Part shown: positions 26,740 through 36,170 of the stretch, piece after piece
How the letters are laid out: every line of letters begins with the position of its first letter
Position numbering within the stretch: position 1 is the stretch's first letter
From: Gammaproteobacteria bacterium
GTDB lineage: Bacteria > Pseudomonadota > Gammaproteobacteria > Eutrophobiales > Eutrophobiaceae
Length of the DNA: 64,000 nucleotides
NCBI GenBank assembly: GCA_021773235.1
Contig: JAJFKL010000030.1
Location: 308,464 to 372,463, forward strand
Direction of reading: 5' to 3'
The notes under the pieces: model-generated
The model's input: only the letters and a program-made list of their open reading frames with translations
Databases searched by the model: none
Told to the model about the DNA's origin: nothing
Position numbers and translations under genes: made by a program

Positions 26740-27954
26740 TTAGCTTATATTGTCAGGACAAGGGGTGCTTATAATTTGTTGTTCAAAAAACTCTTTTATT
26801 TTTTCATGTAGATAGTCAATTTCATTTTTTAAACAAAAATGATGGTTTCCAACATATAAGCCCTTTTTGTCTATCATATTAGCAATTTTTAATTCATCGT
26901 GTATTTCATAATTAAAATATTTTATTACATCATGGTTAACAAAGTTCCCAGCAACAATGGGTCTGCATTCTATGTCATTGTTATCAAGAAAATTTGCTAA
27001 TTCATCTCTGAGGTCGCTTAACTCATTTATCAGTATCAGTGAAAAACCGAACCAACTACTCTCACCAATCTCTTTTTGTATTTTTATATACGGGTGGTTA
27101 ATAAAAAGAGAATTGAAATATTTAGCATTATTCTTTCTAATCTCAATAAATTTGGGCAGTTTTTTAAGTTGTTCGCTGCCAAGAGCTGCAGATATTTCTG
27201 TAGGCCTGATGTTATAACCCGGTAGTACGAACTTGAATGATTCTTCGAATTCCGTATCCTCTTTTGGGGTCACTTTATTGATTTTGGGTAATGACCTTGT
27301 CCAGCCATGAGATCGCATTGATAGCATGATGTGATATAACTCTTCGTTATCAGTTACTATTAGACCTCCTTCTATAGTTGATATGTGATGGCTAAAGTAA
27401 GTGCTAAAAGTGCCTAATCTGCCGAATGTTCCGGTATATTTTTTGTCAAATTGCGCACCCATGGATTCACAATTATCTTCAAAAAGGGTGATGTTATTAT
27501 CTTGGCAAAGTTTAGTCAGAGTATCAAATTTGTTGGGGTTGCCGAGCAGATTTACAGCAACTATTAATTTAGTATTTTTTGATATTGCTGACTTGAGAAT
27601 CTCAATATTGACATTTAATGTATCTGGATCTATATCAACAAATTTAACTCTTAGCCCGAATTGTTGAAGTGGAAAATAAGTTGTTCCCCAGGAAACTGCA
27701 GGAACGATTACTTCATCTCCGTGCTTTAATGGATTATCTTTTGTATAAAATAATGCAGCAATCGCAAGTAAATTTGCCGAAGAACCCGAGTTAACCATTA
27801 CAGAGTATTTGCTGTTAAAGTATTTAGAGAATTCAACTTCGAATTTTTTTACATGTTCTCCCATAGTAAACTGGTCCTGGAGAAGCAGGTTTTTTATTGC
27901 GTTGATTTCTTCGTCGGCCCAGCTGCTTGCAGCAAGAGGATAGTGTTTAGACAT
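26740..27954 (-). CDS. colD: ColD, GDP-4-keto-6-deoxymannose 3-dehydratase
   Basis: This 404-residue DegT-fold PLP enzyme carries His-His (about 189-190) where aminotransferases have the PLP-binding Lys, in YFSHHISTIEGG. That replacement defines the sugar 3-dehydratases (ColD, RfbH/E1). The blocks FTMGEHVKKFE, PAVSWGTTYFPLQQFGLRV, LLGNPN, FEDNCESMGA, RSHGWTR and GESSWFGFS match E. coli ColD as I remember it. It removes the 3-hydroxyl from GDP-4-keto-6-deoxymannose. The ATG at 27954 is chosen because AAGGAAGAG lies upstream at a good distance; it overlaps colC by 8 bases. An RfbH role is less likely because Gmd is next door and the RfbH iron-sulfur Cys set is not seen. Confidence 0.88.
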   Translation of the reverse strand: MSKHYPLAASSWADEEINAIKNLLLQDQFTMGEHVKKFEVEFSKYFNSKYSVMVNSGSSANLLAIAALFYTKDNPLKHGDEVIVPAVSWGTTYFPLQQFGLRVKFVDIDPDTLNVNIEILKSAISKNTKLIVAVNLLGNPNKFDTLTKLCQDNNITLFEDNCESMGAQFDKKYTGTFGRLGTFSTYFSHHISTIEGGLIVTDNEELYHIMLSMRSHGWTRSLPKINKVTPKEDTEFEESFKFVLPGYNIRPTEISAALGSEQLKKLPKFIEIRKNNAKYFNSLFINHPYIKIQKEIGESSWFGFSLILINELSDLRDELANFLDNNDIECRPIVAGNFVNHDVIKYFNYEIHDELKIANMIDKKGLYVGNHHFCLKNEIDYLHEKIKEFFEQQIISTPCPDNIS

Positions 27955-28873
27955 GGGCATTCTCTTCCTTAAAATACTCATAAGTTTTTCTAAGCCCATC
28001 ATTCAGGTCTGTATTTGAACGCCAGCCAAAATTGTTGATTCTAGTTATGTCGGTAAGCTTTCTTTGCATGCCTACAGCTCGACTGAGTTCATGGGTGAAA
28101 TCACCTTTGTAGCCAAGTATATTTGCAACTTTTCTATAATATTCATTTATTGTATAGTCTGTTCCAATGCCGACATTGAGCAATTCTGGCATCTCATCAT
28201 ATTCATTAATGGCATAAGTTATAAAGTCTGCAAGATCGCCAGCATACATAAACTCTCTTCTTGCTTCACCATTACCCCATATTTCTACGGATGTTTTATT
28301 GTGTAACATCGCTGTATTTATTTTAGAGATAATAGCTGGAATTAAATGAGAGTTGGTCGAGTTAAACAGATCATATTTACCATATAAATTACACGGAATA
28401 ATTGTCTTATATGACAAATTTTCTTCAGAGGAATTTATATAGCTACATAATTTTGCAACAACTATTTTTGACAAGGCATATCCTTCATTTGTTGGTTCCA
28501 ACATGCCAGTTAGAAGTTTGTCCTCAGATATCGGGCCACTAAGATCTTTAGGATACATACATGAACTACCTAGATTAATGAATCTGGGAATACCTGTACG
28601 CTGAGCTGCGATTACAATATTTTTCCCCATTTCTAGATTATCAATAAGGAACTCTACTGGCGAGTCGATATTAGCTTGAATACCCCCGACACGGCCTGCA
28701 CAATGAACAATCAGATCCGGTTTTATTTTGTTGAGATAGTTTTTAACAGTTGAAAAATCAAGTAGGTTTAAATCTTTACTAGATGGTGCATAGACATTAT
28801 TTTTTAATAATTCCGAGTTTTCAAGAAGGTTTCTTCCAACCATCCCAGAGCCACCAGTAATAAGGACTTTCAT
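27947..28873 (-). CDS. colC: ColC-like GDP-L-colitose synthase (GDP-fucose synthase family epimerase/reductase)
   Basis: The 308-residue short-chain dehydrogenase has the NADP-binding GGSGMVGRNL at the N-terminus, the Ser in LGSSCMYP and the catalytic pair in YALSK, matching GDP-fucose synthase (Fcl) and ColC. With ColD as its direct neighbour, the best assignment is C5 epimerisation and C4 reduction of GDP-4-keto-3,6-dideoxymannose to GDP-L-colitose. Alone it could equally be Fcl making GDP-L-fucose. The start overlaps the stop of the upstream GT2 by 4 bases (ATGA). Confidence 0.78.
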   Translation of the reverse strand: MKVLITGGSGMVGRNLLENSELLKNNVYAPSSKDLNLLDFSTVKNYLNKIKPDLIVHCAGRVGGIQANIDSPVEFLIDNLEMGKNIVIAAQRTGIPRFINLGSSCMYPKDLSGPISEDKLLTGMLEPTNEGYALSKIVVAKLCSYINSSEENLSYKTIIPCNLYGKYDLFNSTNSHLIPAIISKINTAMLHNKTSVEIWGNGEARREFMYAGDLADFITYAINEYDEMPELLNVGIGTDYTINEYYRKVANILGYKGDFTHELSRAVGMQRKLTDITRINNFGWRSNTDLNDGLRKTYEYFKEENAHV

Positions 28874-29583
28874 TTATGTGTGGATTTACTCGGCTCGAAT
28901 AATTCTATAAAGAAGCGACGTATAAACCTTAACCCAGTTGGTATGCTCGGGGCTCCAGTTTCTCCCGCAATTCGCTCTCCTTCAATTGTAGGAAATTCAA
29001 CAATTTTTAATTTCGATTTTAATGCACGTATAGTCATCTGGTACTCTATAGTATAGTCGTGCGCATCAAGTTCTAATTGTTGAGCAGCAGACTTTGTAAT
29101 AGCGCGAAATCCATTTATTGAGTCAGTAATATAGACTCCTGAACGTTTGAAAAAAAGGTTGGCAGCTAAATTAAATATGTTATTCGCCCACTTTCGCCAT
29201 TTAAGAAGTTGTGCATCTTCTTCATTGACTGATTCCTTCATCATTCTAGATGCAATAACAATGTCGACTCCATTTTCAAGATATGGTCTAAATTTTTTTA
29301 AATCAGAAATTGCTTCATTCCCGTCAGGGGAGAAGAAAATAAAAGCATCTGCCTGAATCATTTCGAAGGCTAATTGGAAAGCTTCTCCTCTTCCTCGTTT
29401 GCTCTGACCAATTACTTTAATATTACGATCTTGAAAAAAATCTATAGTGCCATCTGTAGAACCTCCATCGACAGCGATGATTTCGTCATACCCATTTTCA
29501 TTACTGGGCATTGGTATTGTATCGAAGATAGCTTGAAGACAATCGATCTCGTTTAATGTCAATATACATAAAGAAATTTTCAT
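28870..29583 (-). CDS. GT2 glycosyltransferase, dolichol-phosphate mannose synthase-like, inside the colitose operon
   Basis: The 237-residue soluble GT-A enzyme begins with SLCILTLNEIDCLQAI and has AVDGGSTDGT, the nucleotide-binding site. The expected DXD motif (DADGQ in relatives) reads FSPDGNEAISD, keeping only the second Asp. The middle segment DSINGFRAI matches DPMS-like GT2 enzymes, which form polyprenyl-phosphate monosaccharides. It has no C-terminal membrane helices. It lies between gmd and colC with a 4-base overlap, so its donor may be GDP-colitose or another GDP sugar made here; that is inference. Confidence 0.75.
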   Translation of the reverse strand: MKISLCILTLNEIDCLQAIFDTIPMPSNENGYDEIIAVDGGSTDGTIDFFQDRNIKVIGQSKRGRGEAFQLAFEMIQADAFIFFSPDGNEAISDLKKFRPYLENGVDIVIASRMMKESVNEEDAQLLKWRKWANNIFNLAANLFFKRSGVYITDSINGFRAITKSAAQQLELDAHDYTIEYQMTIRALKSKLKIVEFPTIEGERIAGETGAPSIPTGLRFIRRFFIELFEPSKSTHK

Positions 29584-29593
29584 ATCTATTCCG

Positions 29594-30592
29594 TTATAAA
29601 TTGTGTTTAATATTTTCCATTTCCAAATCTGCTATTAGCATTATACGTATTAGTTCATCGAAATTAGTTTTAGAACTCCAGTTTAATTTATTTTTTGCCT
29701 TCTTGGAGTCTCCAATAAGGATGTCTACTTCCGCAGGCCGGTAATATCTGGAATCAATCTCAACGTGTTTTTCCCAAGATAAGTCAACTAGACTAAAAGC
29801 TTTTTCAAGAAACTCTTTAACTGACCAGGTCTTGCCAGTTGCTATCACATAATCATCTGGCTCATCTTGTTGTAGCATTAACCACATAGCTTCAACATAA
29901 TCTTTCGCGTATCCCCAGTCACGTTTTGCATCTAGATTGCCTAAATATATCTTTTTATCTTTGCCCGCCAGAATTCTTGCTATTCCTCGCGTGATTTTTC
30001 GAGTCACAAAAGTTTCTCCACGCCGCGGACTTTCATGATTAAATAATATGCCGTTGGAAGCATGCATGCCGTAGCTTTCTCGATAATTAATGGTTTGATA
30101 ATGCGAAAACACTTTCGCACATGCATATGGACTGCGTGGATGAAACGGTGTTAATTCATTTTGAGGAATTTCCTGCACTGCACCGAACATTTCTGAACTC
30201 GAGGCTTGATAGTAACGAATATTCTTTTCAGCGGTGCAGTTTCTTATCGCTTCCAGCAATCTGATAGTTCCCATTGCAACCACATCGGAAGTATACAATG
30301 GAATATCAAAAGAAACCCTAACATGGCTTTGAGCTGCCAGATTATAAATTTCATCAGGTTCAATCTTTGTTATTAATCTTTCTAAAGTACTATCATCCGA
30401 CATATCACCATAATGGAGATGTAAATTATTATGCTCCAGATGAATATCATTAAATAAATGCAGTATACGACCTGTATTGAAGGATGAAGAACGTCTTATT
30501 ATACCGTGGACTTCGTATCCTTTTTCTATTAATAGCTCAGCAAGATATGAACCGTCTTGGCCAGTAACACCGGTTATTAATGCTATTTGCAT
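29594..30592 (-). CDS. gmd: GDP-mannose 4,6-dehydratase
   Basis: The 332-residue short-chain dehydrogenase has the Gmd signature [43 protein letters not shown], the active-site Tyr-Lys in YACAKVF, and [16 protein letters not shown]. It makes GDP-4-keto-6-deoxymannose, the shared precursor for fucose, perosamine and colitose. It is the first gene of the gmd-GT2-colC-colD operon; the next gene follows after 10 bases. Genes for GDP-mannose synthesis are not in the window. Confidence 0.94.
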   Translation of the reverse strand: MQIALITGVTGQDGSYLAELLIEKGYEVHGIIRRSSSFNTGRILHLFNDIHLEHNNLHLHYGDMSDDSTLERLITKIEPDEIYNLAAQSHVRVSFDIPLYTSDVVAMGTIRLLEAIRNCTAEKNIRYYQASSSEMFGAVQEIPQNELTPFHPRSPYACAKVFSHYQTINYRESYGMHASNGILFNHESPRRGETFVTRKITRGIARILAGKDKKIYLGNLDAKRDWGYAKDYVEAMWLMLQQDEPDDYVIATGKTWSVKEFLEKAFSLVDLSWEKHVEIDSRYYRPAEVDILIGDSKKAKNKLNWSSKTNFDELIRIMLIADLEMENIKHNL

Positions 30593-30751
30593 AATTATAT
30601 CTATTCAGTTTATTTATATTGATTGTATCTCAGTATTTATAATATTTATACGAGTATAAGTGCAGTAAAAACACTATTTAGATATCAATCTATGGCACAT
30701 GTTTTTATTGTGATTTTGGTCACATAAATATGAGGAAGAGTCTTTAATTAG

Positions 30752-32575
30752 TTAATGAAGTTTGTTGCAAAGGGCATCTAATTGAGAAGTAGTGCCCCTG
30801 GAATTAGTTATATCTTCTGCCGTTAGTATAATAGAACGAGCATATTCACAGTTTTTATCGTGATTAAAAGGCATCAGTTCCAAGCCTTTTGATATAAAAA
30901 TAATAGCGCTTTTTTCATTCCCAGAAATAAATTCTAAGTGTCCTAAATAAAAGTGTGAAGAATAATATTCATATATATTTTTTTCAGATTCTGTAGCAAT
31001 AGTTATTAAATCATTAAAAAAATATTCAGCTTCGACCAACTTTTTATTTACCATAAAAGTGAAGCCCATTTTAAAAATTATTTCAACAGGGGCTAAAGAA
31101 GTTGTTAAGAGTTTCTTATAAAAAAACCAGGCTTTATCTTCATTGTCTTTAGCATAAATATTACCTAGAAATAATGCATAGAAAGGCTCTTCAGGGTTGA
31201 TCTCATGGGCTTTTAGATAGTTATTTTTTGCTTTGATGAATAGCTCTTGTTTCTCATAATGCTCACCCAATTTGATATACGCATAATGATTGTCAGTTGT
31301 TGTATTGATTGACCAGTTCCAATAAGTCTCACTGTTTTTCCAGTACTGAATTGTTTTATTAGTAGTATATATATACGCACCGATGTAGAGAAATAATAAA
31401 GATAAAATATAAGCTTTGTACTTATATCTAAATTTTATTTGATTTTTAATTACATGTGCTACAGCAATAAATAAACCTATATGAGGCAGGTAAGTCCATC
31501 TGTCTCCAACTAAAATGCTTTCTCCGGTTCCTAAAATTCCAATAACAGGCAGTAAAGAAGTAAAAAACCAGGCTAATCCCATAAAAATTAAATTGTTAGT
31601 AGATTTTCTTAATATGGGGATTATGAAAATACTAATCATCAATATAATTGAAAGAATTGATTGCCACATTGGGAATGGCAAGCTTGGGTAAGGCTGATAA
31701 CCAGCCAAGCTAAATGGAAAGACACCTATAATTAGGTAGTGCAAAAGTATTACTGGTGCATTAAGTACGCGATCAATTAATGGCAATGATTGTAATGATG
31801 TTATTACATGGCCTTCTACTGATGACGTAGAATATAAGTGCACAAGAGAATATGAAAGGGCAATTACTAGAAATGGAATTATTTTTTTTAGAAAAAATAA
31901 AGATCTATTCGAATCTATTTTATTAAAACAACACCAATCAAATAAAAAGAGCAAACAAGGAAGCATCACCCATGTTGGTTTTGATAGTAATGATAAGAGG
32001 AAGAATGCAATTGAAAGCAAGTAGAACAAATTGTTTTGAGTAGGCAGGTGACGTTCACTAGAATTTATATAGTTGTTATGCATGTACAATAAAAATGACA
32101 AAAGCCCAAAGAAAGCAGCTAAAAGTTCTTTTCGTTGAGATATCCATGCCACAGCTTCGACATGTTGTGGGTGGATTGAAAAAAATATCGCAACCAAGCC
32201 ACCGGCAAATATTGACTTAAGGAGAGACTTAGATATAAAAAAGACAAGGACACTATTAATTGTATGTAATACAAGGTTGGTAAGATGAAATCCTACTGGA
32301 TTAATATTAAAAATCTCTGCGTCAATTATATATGAGAGACGGGTCAACGGCATATAATATGGCGCCCCAAATTTTGTCCATGCCCAATGGACGCTCGTCC
32401 ATGTGAGTCCGTTAGTCAATAAGGGGTTATCATAGATGTATGTATTATCGTCTAAGTTAATAAAGTCAAAGAATAAAACATCGCGGTATAGCACTAAGGT
32501 AAAAGATATAATTAAAATCACCATGAAAGGTGATGATAGGTATCTTGAGCTTTGAGTATTTGGCATGGATGACAT
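30752..32575 (-). CDS. TMTC-like membrane glycosyltransferase with TPR-like C-terminus
   Basis: The 607-residue protein has about ten membrane segments to residue 410, then TPR-like helices (AYIKLGEHYEKQELFIKAKNNYLKAHEI, with AHEINPEEP). The first loop carries INLDDNTYIYDN, and a later loop carries HPQHVEAVAWISQRKELLAAFF; these are the hallmarks of bacterial TMTC-like proteins, a GT-C family predicted to use polyprenyl-phosphate sugars in the periplasm. It is a distant paralogue of the gene behind pilA. It is upstream of the colitose operon on the same strand, with 159 bases between. Confidence 0.75.
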   Translation of the reverse strand: MSSMPNTQSSRYLSSPFMVILIISFTLVLYRDVLFFDFINLDDNTYIYDNPLLTNGLTWTSVHWAWTKFGAPYYMPLTRLSYIIDAEIFNINPVGFHLTNLVLHTINSVLVFFISKSLLKSIFAGGLVAIFFSIHPQHVEAVAWISQRKELLAAFFGLLSFLLYMHNNYINSSERHLPTQNNLFYLLSIAFFLLSLLSKPTWVMLPCLLFLFDWCCFNKIDSNRSLFFLKKIIPFLVIALSYSLVHLYSTSSVEGHVITSLQSLPLIDRVLNAPVILLHYLIIGVFPFSLAGYQPYPSLPFPMWQSILSIILMISIFIIPILRKSTNNLIFMGLAWFFTSLLPVIGILGTGESILVGDRWTYLPHIGLFIAVAHVIKNQIKFRYKYKAYILSLLFLYIGAYIYTTNKTIQYWKNSETYWNWSINTTTDNHYAYIKLGEHYEKQELFIKAKNNYLKAHEINPEEPFYALFLGNIYAKDNEDKAWFFYKKLLTTSLAPVEIIFKMGFTFMVNKKLVEAEYFFNDLITIATESEKNIYEYYSSHFYLGHLEFISGNEKSAIIFISKGLELMPFNHDKNCEYARSIILTAEDITNSRGTTSQLDALCNKLH

Positions 32576-32701
32576 GTTATGATTGATGCCGAGACGGTCC
32601 TCTAAGTATATATCACTATGTGACTAGTTAAATATCTTATCTGCGTTTTGTCACATTGTATTTAAAATTATTTTATTTTTGCTCGGTATTTTTCTTGTTA
32701 A

Positions 32702-32917
32702 GTGAGAGCACAAATCATAGATTACTTATGTAAAGAAATTAATAGCCAGTTGGGTTTGCATCTATATACATATTTGTTATCTGAAGGCAATGAAGTCCTT
32801 TGCCTTGCCGGGTTTTATACTGGTGAAAAAGAAAATATAGTTGGCCGAACAGGCAATCCTTTTTTCGAAATCATCCGCCATGATATAACATGCCCAAAAT
32901 GTCTTAATGCGCAATGA
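32702..32917 (+). pseudogene. Decayed 5' fragment of a UDP-glucuronate decarboxylase gene
   Basis: This stretch is a partial copy of the start of the intact gene at 35219. The segment [12 protein letters not shown] is identical to that gene's product and FYTG plus FEIIRHDIT are also shared, and most bases in 32760-32900 match. About 24 bases that code for the NAD-binding GGAGFLGS loop are missing, and the conserved Asp after CL has become Ala. Similarity stops near 32915, where a stop codon ends the frame. The remnant of about 70 codons cannot form an enzyme. Together with the intact copy it brackets the membrane protein gene at 33221. Confidence 0.85.
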
Positions 32918-33220
32918 ATAATATTATAAATCATACATAATATTATGTTATGTCAGCATAACTTTATTCAAATATATTTAATACTCTTCATGAGGCTGTT
33001 TTAGCTAGGTGGAGTTGTGATAGTTGTATTATGAATATAATCAAAAGACAGAATGACAATGTTAAGAGTTGATGTTTAAGAGTAAAATAATGCACATATT
33101 TACATGTTTTGTGTTCTTCGACTCATTTGTCTCGCCCCGAAACAGGTTAAAAACAGTATAAAATGCTTATCTAAGGCGAGGCTTTTATATGCATGATGTT
33201 TTATTTTTTGGAAATATTGG
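32918..33220. other. Non-coding stretch before the membrane protein gene at 33221
   Basis: This stretch is A+T rich with no credible gene. A palindromic decamer ATAATATTAT occurs twice, at 32918-32927 and 32937-32946, 19 bases apart centre to centre. No promoter of good quality, tRNA or JUMPstart/ops element is visible. Confidence 0.6.
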
Positions 33221-35137
33221 ATGTTAATAATTTTTACTACATTTCTTTTGATTGGGCTCTTTAGTTTTTCTCTTTTAGGTTGGGGTGTCCTTTTTAAGAG
33301 CATTACTGATTCATCTACTAGTCATGATAATCCTACAGTTACTATTATATTAGGGCTCGCTCTATGGATTTTTATTGGTGGAATATTGAATGTATTAAGC
33401 TCAGCGTACCCTTTTGTACTTGATAGCATCTTTACTATTGGTCTTATTATTTTCCTTTTTAAATTTAAAACATTATTACTGGAATTTCCTCAGGAGAGAG
33501 AGAAGCAAGCTTATGCTTTAACGCTATTTACGCTTATCTTAGCCATCATGGGGTTTGTCATTACGACCCAGTTACCACCAGACGCGTATAATCTTCATGA
33601 TGATTATGAAAAATATTTTGCGCATCCGCACAGGATGTTACAAACAGGTACTTTATTCGGCAGCCCATTAAGTGCTATTGGAATGGAAACAATGGGTGGG
33701 CAAGCATTTCTTCACGGTTTCATTTTAACTCACTTCTCCGTGGAAATGCTTAATGGGTTAGATAGTGTTTTTTCACTTTTTCTATGTTTAATACTTGTCG
33801 GAAGTGTTGGATGGATACAACCACGAACAGCTATTATTTCACTGCTTTCTGTTTTCCTTGTTTTTCTCATTCACCCTCAGTATGTGAATATCTCTGCTTT
33901 ATATTCTGCATCTGTATTTATCATCGCTATTGTTCTGTATATGTCACAACATCATCAGTCAACAGTTAAGCTAGATTCTCTACCAAACCCTTCGGGCATT
34001 GCGCTTCTATACGCTTCTTTATTCGCGATTAAAATGACTTTTATCCCCTTCGCTACGTTACATTTTATTATTACTATTTTAGGAATGATAATAATTACTA
34101 GAAACTATCGTGCCAGTCTAGTGTGGGGGGGTAAAGTATCAATATGGGGAGGGCTATTTATTTCGCCCTGGATTATATTACATGCTGAGAATTATCTGAA
34201 AATAATTGGTGCTAACGAAAAACAAGGGCTGCATGAAGTCCTAAAAGAAAATCTTGAATTATTATCAACTGACACACTTTTTTATGGAGCTACTTACTCT
34301 CACTATACGCTTATTGCAGTAGTAATGTTTTTGATAGGAATATACATGTTCTATCAGGTTAACAAAAATAAGACTTTTAATTCACAGATAGCTTGTATCA
34401 CAATTTTTAGTGCTAGCATTTCAGGAGCGCTATTATATTTTCTATTTATTATTTTAATGGGCCCATTACAAGGAGGTTATGAACAAGCTTTACGCTATTC
34501 GATTCCTGTTCTTATTGGGTTAACCGGCATCATTCTACCTACATTCCCTCTGTACACTGTGAATGAAGATGTTAAAAAACAAAATCAAAGACACCAAACT
34601 GTATCTATCATAATAGCTTTGGCTTTGATGGTTAGCTTTATCCCAGCAGCAAAAAATCGTGTAAAACAAGCTATAACTAGCGGCTCTATATTATCATTTT
34701 CAGATTTTGCTTCTTCAAATCAATACATTAAATATAATAGATCAGTCCTATATGGCAATACAAAAAATAGGATAAAAATGATACAAGATAAAATCCCACA
34801 TAACACAAAGGTGATAACATGGATTTCAACTCCATTTTATCTAGACTATTCACGTAACATTATTATTGATATTGATCCATCTGGTCTACAGTCGCCATGG
34901 GCAACTGTGACCAATGCAAATTACGTTATGTGGGAATATGATGGTTATGCTACTAGGACGAGAAAAAGTTATATAGAAGAAGCACAAAGGACAGGAAAAA
35001 ATGTAGTCGCCAAAGCATATACTAGCTATAAATTTACTACATTTCTTAGTGAGCTTAGTAAAAAAGGGAATATTATCTATAATGATGGTGAAATTGCTGT
35101 TTTTCAAATCAGTTCGAATACCATATTTAACCCGTAA
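33221..35137 (+). CDS. Large polytopic membrane protein, possible GT-C glycosyltransferase
   Basis: The 638-residue protein has about twelve hydrophobic segments up to residue 470 and a soluble C-terminal domain of roughly 150 residues. A conserved-looking loop NLHDDYEKYFAHPHRM carries an Asp pair after the third or fourth helix, reminiscent of GT-C enzymes. I do not recognise a named family; a polymerase or a glycan-modifying transferase is possible. It is flanked by the decayed and intact copies of the UDP-xylose synthase gene, so it may have entered between them by recombination. The ATG at 33221 has only a weak GGAAA upstream. Confidence 0.6.
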   Translation: MLIIFTTFLLIGLFSFSLLGWGVLFKSITDSSTSHDNPTVTIILGLALWIFIGGILNVLSSAYPFVLDSIFTIGLIIFLFKFKTLLLEFPQEREKQAYALTLFTLILAIMGFVITTQLPPDAYNLHDDYEKYFAHPHRMLQTGTLFGSPLSAIGMETMGGQAFLHGFILTHFSVEMLNGLDSVFSLFLCLILVGSVGWIQPRTAIISLLSVFLVFLIHPQYVNISALYSASVFIIAIVLYMSQHHQSTVKLDSLPNPSGIALLYASLFAIKMTFIPFATLHFIITILGMIIITRNYRASLVWGGKVSIWGGLFISPWIILHAENYLKIIGANEKQGLHEVLKENLELLSTDTLFYGATYSHYTLIAVVMFLIGIYMFYQVNKNKTFNSQIACITIFSASISGALLYFLFIILMGPLQGGYEQALRYSIPVLIGLTGIILPTFPLYTVNEDVKKQNQRHQTVSIIIALALMVSFIPAAKNRVKQAITSGSILSFSDFASSNQYIKYNRSVLYGNTKNRIKMIQDKIPHNTKVITWISTPFYLDYSRNIIIDIDPSGLQSPWATVTNANYVMWEYDGYATRTRKSYIEEAQRTGKNVVAKAYTSYKFTTFLSELSKKGNIIYNDGEIAVFQISSNTIFNP

Positions 35138-35218
35138 CCTTATGGGTTTATATAAACCTCAACTTAGGTAGACAGTTTGTATTGTTTTATACTAACTAAA
35201 TACTGGATTATTGATTAT

Positions 35219-36163
35219 ATGAAAAAAAGAATTTTAGTTACAGGTGGGGCTGGTTTCTTGGGCTCGCATTTATGTAGATATTTGCTATCTGAAGGTAATG
35301 AGGTTCTTTGCCTTGATAATTTTTATACTGGAGCAAAAGATAATGTCGTTGACCTAATATGTAATCCATATTTTGAAATCATACGCCACGATATAACATT
35401 TCCAATATATCTTGAAGTTGATCAAATTTATAACCTCGCATGCCCTGCAAGCCCTGTTTATTATCAGAAATATCCCATTCAAACTACTAAGACTAATGTG
35501 TCTGGTGCAATTAATGTCCTTGGCCTTGCAAAACGCTTGAGTATACCGGTGCTGCAAGCATCAACAAGTGAGATTTATGGAGACCCCTCTATACATCCAC
35601 AAACAGAGGACTACTGGGGAAATGTAAATTGCACGGGTATTCGGTCTTGTTACGATGAGGGGAAGCGATGCGCAGAAACCTTGTTTTTTGATTATTACCG
35701 TGAACTTGGTCTTGATATAAGGGTTGCGAGAATTTTTAATACGTATGGACCAAATATGGCTGTTAATGATGGACGTGTTGTTAGCAACTTTATTGTTCAA
35801 GCTCTTACAGGTAAACAAATAACTATATATGGGGATGGAAGTCAAACAAGGTCATTATGTTATGTGGACGATCTTATTCAGGGACTTGTCACATTAATGA
35901 ATACAAGAGGTATTCATGAGCCTGTTAACTTAGGCAACCCAACAGAACGTACTATTCTAGAATTAGCAGAAAATATTATTAGTGAGACCAAGAGTGGATC
36001 AAGTATTAGGTATGAGTCCTTACCAGAGGATGACCCGAAACAACGGTGTCCTGATATATCAAAAGCAAGAAAAATGTTGGGATGGGAACCAAAAGTTGAA
36101 TTTGAAAAAGGTATACGTAAAACAATTACATTCTTTAAAGAAAAACTATCAATTACAGACTAA
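35219..36163 (+). CDS. UDP-glucuronate decarboxylase (UDP-xylose synthase)
   Basis: The 314-residue short-chain dehydrogenase has [15 protein letters not shown], the catalytic Thr/Ser-Glu region in STSEIYGDP, Tyr-Lys in CYDEGKR, and [12 protein letters not shown]5-GRVVSNFI, which distinguishes UXS from dTDP-glucose dehydratases. It oxidises and decarboxylates UDP-glucuronate to UDP-xylose. UDP-glucose dehydrogenase, which would supply the substrate, is not in the window. The ATG at 35219 is the natural start because it begins right before the Rossmann fold; a frame opening at 35177 adds 14 unlikely residues. It is followed after 7 bases by a GT2 gene. Confidence 0.9.
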   Translation: MKKRILVTGGAGFLGSHLCRYLLSEGNEVLCLDNFYTGAKDNVVDLICNPYFEIIRHDITFPIYLEVDQIYNLACPASPVYYQKYPIQTTKTNVSGAINVLGLAKRLSIPVLQASTSEIYGDPSIHPQTEDYWGNVNCTGIRSCYDEGKRCAETLFFDYYRELGLDIRVARIFNTYGPNMAVNDGRVVSNFIVQALTGKQITIYGDGSQTRSLCYVDDLIQGLVTLMNTRGIHEPVNLGNPTERTILELAENIISETKSGSSIRYESLPEDDPKQRCPDISKARKMLGWEPKVEFEKGIRKTITFFKEKLSITD

Positions 36164-36170
36164 TTTAACC

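Noticed and set aside
26740..27954. Reading ColD as an ordinary sugar aminotransferase (perosamine synthase)
   Set aside because: The PLP-binding Lys is replaced by His in the SHHIS motif, and the surrounding blocks follow ColD rather than perosamine synthase.
32576..33220. JUMPstart/ops element or insertion sequence in the gap
   Set aside because: No GGCGGTAG-like ops core, no transposase similarity and no terminal inverted repeats; the only identifiable content is the decayed sugar synthase fragment and an A+T palindrome pair.
35982..36170. An N-terminal extension of the GT2 at 36171
   Set aside because: The extension lies in another frame inside the UDP-xylose synthase gene and shows no GT2 similarity before the ATG at 36171.
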